Source of the DNA: Chitinophagaceae bacterium UBA4857
GTDB taxonomy: Bacteria > Bacteroidota > Bacteroidia > Chitinophagales > Chitinophagaceae
Assembly: GCA_002399735.1 (NCBI GenBank)
Contig: DHEF01000026.1
Location: forward strand, 61,690 to 73,810
Reading direction: 5' to 3'
Length of the DNA stretch: 12,121 bases
The notes beneath the pieces were generated by a model that saw nothing but the letters and a program-made list of their open reading frames with translations, ran no database searches and was not told the DNA's origin. Made by a program: the position numbers and the translations under genes. This document shows, piece by piece, positions 8,311 to 12,121 of this stretch (positions are counted from its first letter, which is position 1; the number at the start of each line of letters is the position of its first letter).

Positions 8311-8640
8311 TTAACTTAACCGGGGAGGTTGCCAAATATTGCCGTAAAAACCGGCGGTGCAGCTACTGTTATAAACAGTAGCTGTATTCGTATTATCTGA
8401 GTATACCCTGTCTTCTCTCAATTTTGCAAAATTGGGTTTTGCATTAACTGATATATTGCAACAGCTACAGGTACAAAAGGGACTGCAAACATCATCAGAA
8501 TCATTACCATGACTATGGTTGTCCTGACCAGACTTTGTTACGGCCTGGGGTGAAGGTTCACAAGCATTGTAAACATCACCACAAGGTATTACAGCAATAC
8601 CCAGCAAATAAAAACATAGTATGTAAACTAAATGCCTCAT
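8311..8640 (-). CDS. DUF6660-type Cys/His-rich small exported protein
   Basis: A 109-aa protein with a hydrophobic N-terminus (LVYILCFYLLGIAVIPC, a signal peptide or lipoprotein signal ending at Cys20), a short His/Asp segment (DNHSHGNDSDD, 40-50), the Cys cluster CSPFCTCSCC (52-61), and a C-terminal IWQPPRLS motif. This arrangement matches my recollection of DUF6660 proteins found next to Czc-type efflux genes in Bacteroidota; no biochemical role is established that I know of. Metal binding is an inference from the Cys/His content. The start is ATG at 8638-8640. A TTG at 8674-8676 would add 12 residues, but it coincides with the -33 promoter element, so it is unlikely to be translated. The promoter lies immediately upstream, making it the probable first gene of the efflux operon. 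Confidence 0.8.
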   Translation of the reverse strand: MRHLVYILCFYLLGIAVIPCGDVYNACEPSPQAVTKSGQDNHSHGNDSDDVCSPFCTCSCCNISVNAKPNFAKLREDRVYSDNTNTATVYNSSCTAGFYGNIWQPPRLS

Positions 8641-8647
8641 TAAGAGG

Positions 8648-8677
8648 CAAAGGTACAGTTTTGAGATATTTATCAAA
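8648..8677 (-). promoter_or_regulatory. Bacteroidota-type promoter of the efflux operon
   Basis: On the minus strand TTTG (8674-8677) and TACCTTTG (8648-8655) are separated by 18 nt, matching the Bacteroidota -33/-7 consensus TTTG-N19-TAnnTTTG. Only 7 nt lie between the -7 element and the ATG at 8640, so the transcript would be leaderless or nearly so. This placement decides the start codon of the downstream gene. Confidence 0.65.
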
Positions 8678-8812
8678 ATTTTTCACCACACCGCAGGGTA
8701 TATTCTGTTAACCAAGTGTTAGCAAATTAAATGAAACGGGCTACTATACTGTATTTGTGAGGTAGTAATTATTAATGCAACGGGGTAGCGAAAAGAACAA
8801 TTTGATAATAGA

Positions 8813-8852
8813 GTCTCCCTCTAACCCTCTCCTAAAATAGAGAGAGTGAGAC
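8813..8852. repeat. Inverted repeat (GTCTC-rich hairpin)
   Basis: GTCTCCCTCT (8813-8822) pairs with AGAGTGAGAC (8843-8852) at 9 of 10 positions around a 20-nt loop containing CCCTCTCCTAAAATAG. It resembles the pyrimidine/purine-rich intergenic hairpins often repeated in Bacteroidota genomes, but no second copy is in this window. Confidence 0.5.
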
Positions 8853-8870
8853 GCCAACAAAATACTGAGC

Positions 8871-8996
8871 GTAACATATTGTGCAATAGAATTAATTCAA
8901 TATTAGTTATTGCACTAGCCTAATTAATACATAGCATTCATGCAGTACCGCCGATGAATCGGGGTGCACCCTGCACAATGGTGAGTAATGTTACAG
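8871..8996. repeat. Dispersed intergenic repeat, copy B, with internal hairpins
   Basis: The core (8884-8912) differs from copy A at one base of 29, and weaker matches continue on both sides. Copy B also holds an internal structured segment absent from A. This segment has CCGAT-GA-ATCGG (8951-8962), GTGCA-CCC-TGCAC (8964-8976), and outer TGCAG (8941-8945) able to pair with CTGCA (8971-8975). The two copies are in the same orientation, 6.5 kb apart. Confidence 0.7.
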
Positions 8997-9083
8997 GTGT
9001 ACAAGAGTGCGACGCAAGGGACGATGATAGTAGCACCACAGCCGACAACCAAAACTATAACGTCAAATAAAAAAGTACATAAA

Positions 9084-9112
9084 TAAAGGCCCGCTACTAC
9101 ATCAGGCCTTTA
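9084..9112 (-). terminator. Terminator hairpin of the 168-aa gene
   Basis: TAAAGGCC (9084-9091) and GGCCTTTA (9105-9112) form a perfect 8-bp stem with a 13-nt loop, 23 nt past the stop of the minus-strand gene. On that strand the stem is followed by TTTATGTACTTTTTTATTT, a T-rich tail. The loop is larger than ideal, but position and tail fit a terminator. Confidence 0.6.
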
Positions 9113-9135
9113 CGTTTACTGATAATATTATGATG

Positions 9136-9642
9136 CTACTGCAGGCAGCCTGTTTTCTCAATTTCGAGAAACTCTAAATTAGTAATAACAGGTTGTGAGC
9201 AAAAATTAATGGCATAGTTGATCCAGAAATGTAACCATTTAATATGGCAAGCCATTGTATCTTCTTTAGTCAGGATAGCTTTTTTTAAACGTCCGTCTAT
9301 GCCAACCATTGCGTATTTTACCGCTTTACAATACGGATAAGAATTAAAGAATTGACTATAAGCATCATTGATGATGGACACATGTTTTTGACTAATAGGA
9401 GTAATATCTCCATCCTTTTTAAACAAGCCATATTGTTCATTGTAAAACAAATTCGTCAGGTTTAAAAATTCGAGGGTTTCAAACCATTCTTCTTCTGCTA
9501 TTTTACGAATATTACAAAAATCAAGTGGTTCATCTAATAAGGGCGCATATTTATTCTTTGCATTTTCTACTCCTAAGCGAATTGAAGGATTATTTCCACC
9601 GGAGTTAATTACAGCTTGCAGTTGGCCGATTTTAATTATCAT
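9136..9642 (-). CDS. Hypothetical protein (168 aa), family not recognised
   Basis: An open frame of 168 codons with no signal peptide or membrane segment. It is a mixed, mostly helical-looking soluble protein rich in aromatic residues (FYNEQYGLF, FFNSYPYC, WLHFWINYAINF) with five or so scattered cysteines. There is no motif I can tie to a known fold or catalytic site. It starts at ATG 9640-9642, preceded on its own strand by AACCTCCTTTAAA, which is not a Shine-Dalgarno but its complement. A well-placed hairpin follows its stop. It stands alone between the metal island and the integrase leader and is divergent from the integrase, so it may belong to either region. The coding call rests on length, terminator and amino-acid composition. 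Confidence 0.65.
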   Translation of the reverse strand: MIIKIGQLQAVINSGGNNPSIRLGVENAKNKYAPLLDEPLDFCNIRKIAEEEWFETLEFLNLTNLFYNEQYGLFKKDGDITPISQKHVSIINDAYSQFFNSYPYCKAVKYAMVGIDGRLKKAILTKEDTMACHIKWLHFWINYAINFCSQPVITNLEFLEIEKTGCLQ

Positions 9643-9861
9643 TTTAAAGGAGGTTTGTTTAAAACAATAAGCACATTTTAGTGATGAAAAATCGTATGCA
9701 AGGTTTATACCATTTTCAAAAAAGTGATAAAAAAAGTATATTTTTTCTTTTGTTTTATGGAAAAATATTACCGATAATAGTGTTGCAATAATAAAATTAT
9801 AATCTTATTTATAGGTAACAAACCTTGATAGTATAATATCCATTTTACCATCATTCTTTTT

Positions 9862-9879
9862 TCTTTTTTATAAAAAAGA
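9862..9879. repeat. Perfect 18-bp AT palindrome
   Basis: TCTTTTTTATAAAAAAGA reads identically on both strands. It sits midway between the divergent hypothetical gene and the integrase. It could be a protein-binding site, a cruciform, or part of a weak bidirectional terminator. Its low complexity makes chance occurrence more likely than for a mixed sequence. Confidence 0.5.
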
Positions 9880-9989
9880 TTAGTAAAAAGCAAAAATAAG
9901 CAAAACGGTTAAAACCTTTGCTATACAAGGCTTTATAAAAAGAGTAGTCTTAGTTCGGAAGTCGGTGTCTGATAGGTTTGGGGCTTAAA

Positions 9990-10034
9990 TTGACAAGGTT
10001 AGGTTACTAATTCGTTACCGATTGACAAAGGTAA
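9990..10034. repeat. Paired TTGACAAGG-type repeats flanking an imperfect palindrome
   Basis: TTGACAAGGTTA starts at 9990 and TTGACAAAGGTAA at 10022, 32 bp apart, about three helical turns. Between them GGTTACTAATTCGTTACC (10002-10019) is a palindrome at 7 of 9 pairs. The cluster lies about 100 nt before the integrase start and looks like sites for a DNA-binding protein, for example the integrase arm domain, an excision factor or a repressor. Confidence 0.45.
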
Positions 10035-10133
10035 TGATATGGCTTAACTGATTATATTTCAGTCTTTTGCGCCCTTTTCTACATTCCCTTGTAACTCAAT
10101 GTAATTTAATTTTAAACATTAAACATTTGAGTT

Positions 10134-11459
10134 ATGGAACAGACAAAAAAATCGACGTTCAAACTGCTTTTCTATTTGAAAAAGAACGAACTGAAAAAGA
10201 ACGGTAATGCCCCGATTATGGCACGTATTACCATTGACGGAACCCCTAAGACTTTCGGAACAAAGTTAGAAATTGACCCCAATAATTGGGATTTGAAACA
10301 CGGAAGAGTTCAGGGAAAAAGTGCGCAGGCACTAAGCATTAATAAAAAACTGGATAACATACGTGGGCGTATCGACAAGATTTATGAAGATATGCTGAAG
10401 CACGAGGGCTTTGCGACCGCCCAAAAAGTAAAGCTATCTTTTTTAGGTGTTGGTGTAATGGATGATGCAATACTTAAAGTCTTCAACGACCAAAATGAGG
10501 ATTTTAAAAAACTGGTCGAAAAGGAAGAACGCTCACAAAGCACCTACAACAAGTATATCACAGTTTACAATCATCTTACCACGTTTATCGAAGAACGCTA
10601 TCATCGTGATGATATGGCTTTCCGGGAATTGACTGCCGATTTTATCCGGGAGTTTGATTTTTACCTCCGGTACGATTTACAGTCTTCGCATAATACGGTT
10701 TGGGTGTACACGATGCCTTTATTAGCCGTTGTGGAACTGGCTATTAAAAAGGGCTTGATACGTGATAATCCGTTTCAGGATTATGAAATCAATATGGAAG
10801 AAACCGACCGGGGCTATATGCTTAAAGAAGATGTTGAAAAGCTGATGATGTGCGTACCATCGCACCCACGGTATGAACTGGTAAAAGACCTGTTTATTTT
10901 CAGTTGCTTTACTGGACTTGCTTATGCGGATATTAAGAAACTGACAAGGAACAACATTCAATCATTCTTTGACGGTCATCAGTGGATTATCAGCAGGAGA
11001 AAGAAATCAGATATTGCTTCAAATGTTCGGTTAATGGAAATCCCTAAACGTATCATTGAGAAATATCTGGGTACGACAAGGAATGAATTTATCTTTCCGG
11101 TTCCGACCAATGCAACCTGTAATACGCACATAGGCAAACTGGTTGAAAAGGCAGAAATTATTACGGAGCAAAAAGTAACCTTTCACACGGCAAGGCATAC
11201 TTTCGGAACAATGTTTTTGACCGAGGGTGTACCCCTCGAAAGCCTTAGTAAAATGATGGGTCATAAGAATATTTCTACTACACAGATTTATGCTAAGATT
11301 ACCAGCCAAAAAATCAGTAAGGATATGGATTTGGTTTCGCCTAAATTTAAAGCAATGGAAGATGCGTTTATTATTAAAATGGAACGGGAAGAAATAGCAT
11401 TATTGAATGAGCATACAAACGCAGATATAATTTATGATGCCGAAGAAATTATGGTTTAA
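10134..11459 (+). CDS. Tyrosine recombinase (integrase) of an integrative element
   Basis: A 441-aa site-specific recombinase. Residues about 8-95 resemble the arm-type DNA-binding domain of Bacteroidota integrases (ARITIDGTPKTFGTKLEIDP). About 110-215 is the SAM-like core-binding domain, and about 228-390 the catalytic domain. Visible catalytic residues are Lys290/Lys291 (SRRKKS), His351 and Arg354 (HTARH), His377 (MGHKN) and the nucleophile Tyr386 (TQIYAKI). The first catalytic arginine, usually in TGLR, is Ala263 here (FTGLAYADI). The CTnDOT integrase also lacks this arginine, so this need not mean inactivity. A C-terminal extension of about 50 aa follows the Tyr. ATG at 10134 is the natural start, with no Shine-Dalgarno. 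A strong terminator follows 31 nt after the stop. Confidence 0.93.
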   Translation: MEQTKKSTFKLLFYLKKNELKKNGNAPIMARITIDGTPKTFGTKLEIDPNNWDLKHGRVQGKSAQALSINKKLDNIRGRIDKIYEDMLKHEGFATAQKVKLSFLGVGVMDDAILKVFNDQNEDFKKLVEKEERSQSTYNKYITVYNHLTTFIEERYHRDDMAFRELTADFIREFDFYLRYDLQSSHNTVWVYTMPLLAVVELAIKKGLIRDNPFQDYEINMEETDRGYMLKEDVEKLMMCVPSHPRYELVKDLFIFSCFTGLAYADIKKLTRNNIQSFFDGHQWIISRRKKSDIASNVRLMEIPKRIIEKYLGTTRNEFIFPVPTNATCNTHIGKLVEKAEIITEQKVTFHTARHTFGTMFLTEGVPLESLSKMMGHKNISTTQIYAKITSQKISKDMDLVSPKFKAMEDAFIIKMEREEIALLNEHTNADIIYDAEEIMV

Positions 11460-11747
11460 AAATCAATATATTTTTTATTCGTCAGATTGAAGCAGAACTT
11501 AACGGTTCTGCTTTTTTTATTTCTGGATTTTTTATAGCCAAAAGCACATTTACGCCAGTCCTCATAATCCATAGTGTAAAAGAGCTTATTGGCTACTTCT
11601 AAAACAGAAATTTGAAAAATGTAGCCAGCTTGCCATTCCCCCTTGTACTTACATTTTCAAATCTCTATTACAGGCTTTCACAGCCTGGTCATTAATGCCA
11701 TAAAATTTAGAACAGAATATTTCCACAATCAACCGGTAAAAAGGCAG
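11456..11747 (-). pseudogene. Likely frameshifted remnant of an unidentified gene
   Basis: Two abutting minus-strand open frames read like one protein broken at a run of four A (minus strand, 11654-11657). The upstream frame (11747-11649) ends NDQAVKACNRDLKM-stop. The downstream frame (open from 11656 to the stop at 11456) begins KCKYKGEWQAGYIF and continues through LEVANKLFYTMDYEDWRKC. Dropping one A would join them as NRDLKCKYKGEWQ. The composition is protein-like (Trp, Tyr, Lys and Glu mix, amphipathic stretches) with no recognised family. A separate short start exists at ATG 11570-11572 (38 aa). The frame's 3' end overlaps the integrase terminator and stop. Chance open frames in AT-rich DNA are the alternative. 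Confidence 0.35.
11491..11518 (+). terminator. Intrinsic terminator of the integrase gene
   Basis: AGCAGAAC-TTAACG-GTTCTGCT is a perfect 8-bp stem with a 6-nt loop, directly followed by a run of T (11512-11518). It lies 31 nt past the integrase stop. This is a canonical rho-independent terminator. Confidence 0.85.
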
Positions 11748-11756
11748 CTAAGTTAT

Positions 11757-11899
11757 AGCGGGCTGCCACCGCACCTCCCCAACCAAAAGACTACGGCATA
11801 ATGGCAAGGCAAAATGATGGCTTCGCCAGTTGTAGTATGTTGCCTTGCCACCCTCCGGGACTTATTCCGTTTCCTTTTGGTTTTTCCGCATAGCCCGCT
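11757..11899. repeat. Three nested inverted repeats
   Basis: The outer arms are AGCGGGCT (11757-11764) and AGCCCGCT (11892-11899). The middle arms are perfect 11-mers, TGGCAAGGCAA (11802-11812) and TTGCCTTGCCA (11840-11850). In the middle loop TGGC-TTC-GCCA (11818-11828) forms a small hairpin. The arrangement could fold as a branched or extended stem in RNA or single-stranded DNA. Confidence 0.65.
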
Positions 11900-11915
11900 T
11901 GGATTATCTGCTTTC

Positions 11916-11943
11916 TTTTTTCCGGTTTTTCTTTTGGAAAAAA
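11916..11943. repeat. Inverted repeat TTTTTTCC / GGAAAAAA
   Basis: Eight-base perfect arms (11916-11923 and 11936-11943) flank a 12-nt pyrimidine-rich loop, about 100 nt before the DUF932-type start. It may be part of the same structured leader. The arms are low complexity. Confidence 0.45.
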
Positions 11944-12041
11944 TTATGCGAAGCGAAGCGGAGCAGACCACAACGGGAAGCGGGAAACGAGAAAAGCGAG
12001 TGAGTAAATAACATTTTTTCAAACATCAAAATTTTAGCATT

Positions 12042-12121
12042 ATGGCACACAACATCAATTTCAACGAGCAAACAGGACGTCATTCATTTTTCAGCGTTCA
12101 ACAAAAAGCGTGGCACGGTTT
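12042..12121 (+). CDS. DUF932-type plasmid/phage-like protein, 5' end only
   Basis: The ATG at 12042 opens a frame that runs off the right edge after 26 codons, beginning MAHNINFNEQTGRHSFFSVQ and continuing to KAWHG. This N-terminus is characteristic of DUF932 proteins carried on Bacteroidota integrative elements and plasmids, whose biochemical role I do not know to be established. The frame is preceded by AT-rich sequence without a Shine-Dalgarno. Recognition rests on the first 26 residues only. Confidence 0.75.
   Translation, partial: MAHNINFNEQTGRHSFFSVQQKAWHG

Larger units (their letters stand above)
8678..9083. other. Gene-poor intergenic region with repeats and hairpins
   Basis: About 400 nt between the efflux promoter and the terminator of the 168-aa gene. 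It contains an imperfect inverted repeat (8813-8852), dispersed repeat copy B (about 8871-8996), and hairpin-forming stretches at 8951-8976. A 42-codon Cys-rich minus-strand frame from TTG 9052 to stop 8924 is open but runs through the repeat, so I do not call it a gene. Confidence 0.6.
9643..10133. other. AT-rich divergent intergenic region; probable attachment/regulatory zone of the integrative element
   Basis: About 490 nt between two divergent genes. It contains an 18-bp perfect palindrome (9862-9879), AGCAAAA repeated at a 10-bp spacing (9889-9905), and an imperfect inverted repeat with bulge (CAAA..GGTT-AA-AACC-TTTG, 9901-9920). TTGACAAGG-type repeats lie 32 bp apart (9990, 10022) around an imperfect palindrome (10002-10019). 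No tRNA or convincing TAnnTTTG promoter for the integrase was seen. An element end (attL) probably lies here, but its core cannot be defined without the other end. Confidence 0.45.
11748..12041. other. Structured non-coding stretch before the DUF932-type gene
   Basis: This region is richer in G+C than its surroundings. It is filled with inverted repeats (11757-11899, 11916-11943) and GCGAAGCGAAGCGGAGC-type short repeats (about 11948-11964). Open frames exist on both strands over the same bases (minus 11753-12022, plus 11814-12011). Mutual overlap, low complexity and unusual composition argue against either being a gene. An unmapped role in element regulation, replication or transfer is possible. 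Confidence 0.5.
10134..12121. mobile_element. Left portion of a probable integrative/conjugative element
   Basis: A tyrosine recombinase reading inward is followed by a structured non-coding stretch and the start of a DUF932-type gene, a combination seen at the ends of Bacteroidota integrative and conjugative elements. The element continues past the right edge. The left boundary is probably in 9643-10133. Transfer genes are not visible, so conjugative ability is inferred from the gene types only. Confidence 0.55.

Noticed and set aside
8674..8676. TTG as the start of the DUF6660-type gene
   Set aside because: It coincides with the -33 promoter element, and the ATG at 8638-8640 gives a better signal peptide.
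9683..9790. Plus-strand 35-codon frame downstream of AAAGGAGG (9646-9653)
   Set aside because: The ribosome-binding-like sequence is about 30 nt from the ATG, too far, and the peptide is low complexity.
10722..11309. Minus-strand open frames inside the integrase gene
   Set aside because: The integrase catalytic domain occupies the other strand; no promoter or family resemblance.
11753..12022. Minus-strand 89-codon frame, and the overlapping plus-strand frame 11814-12011
   Set aside because: They overlap each other, are Lys/Arg- or Phe-rich low complexity, and coincide with nested inverted repeats; a structured non-coding region explains both better.

Overview
The window looks like Bacteroidota DNA, most likely Sphingobacteriia/Chitinophagia-like. 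The evidence is a single-chain fusion of a CzcA-type RND pump with a TolC-like outer-membrane factor, a DUF6660-type Cys/His-rich small protein, a promoter with the Bacteroidota TTTG / TAnnTTTG elements, mostly absent Shine-Dalgarno sites, and an integrase and DUF932 pair typical of Bacteroidota integrative elements. The assignment rests on protein and promoter style only; no rRNA or tRNA is visible.

Region 1 (1-9112, nearly all minus strand) is a zinc/cadmium/cobalt-type metal efflux island. In transcription order it holds a DUF6660 small secreted protein (8311-8640), the RND pump/outer-membrane factor fusion czcA (3767-8083), the membrane-fusion lipoprotein czcB (2492-3760, only 6 nt after czcA), and a P1B-2-type ATPase (222-2261). 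The ATPase would move metal from cytoplasm to periplasm. The CzcA/CzcB/outer-membrane-factor complex would carry it across the outer membrane. A start of another minus-strand gene lies at the left edge (1-64). A 168-aa unrecognised protein (9136-9642) sits upstream and ends at a clear hairpin.

The intergenic spaces here are structured. Two copies of one dispersed repeat lie at about 2349-2442 and 8871-8996 and bracket the DUF6660-czcA-czcB block. A related GCTAAATCCA motif precedes both czcA and the ATPase gene. A near-perfect 7-1-7 Fur-family-like box lies 18 nt upstream of the chosen ATPase start.

Region 2 (about 9862-12121, plus strand) is the beginning of a probable integrative/conjugative element. 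It has an AT-rich leader with palindromes and short direct repeats that could be an attachment or regulatory region. A 441-aa tyrosine recombinase (10134-11459) follows and ends at a strong intrinsic terminator. A stretch of about 580 nt then holds a likely frameshifted minus-strand gene remnant and a set of nested inverted repeats. The first 26 codons of a DUF932-type protein run off the right edge.

I see no complete undescribed system. The best leads are the internal signal peptide in the czcA fusion, the shared putative operator motifs, the dispersed repeat family, the nested inverted-repeat region, and the frameshifted remnant.
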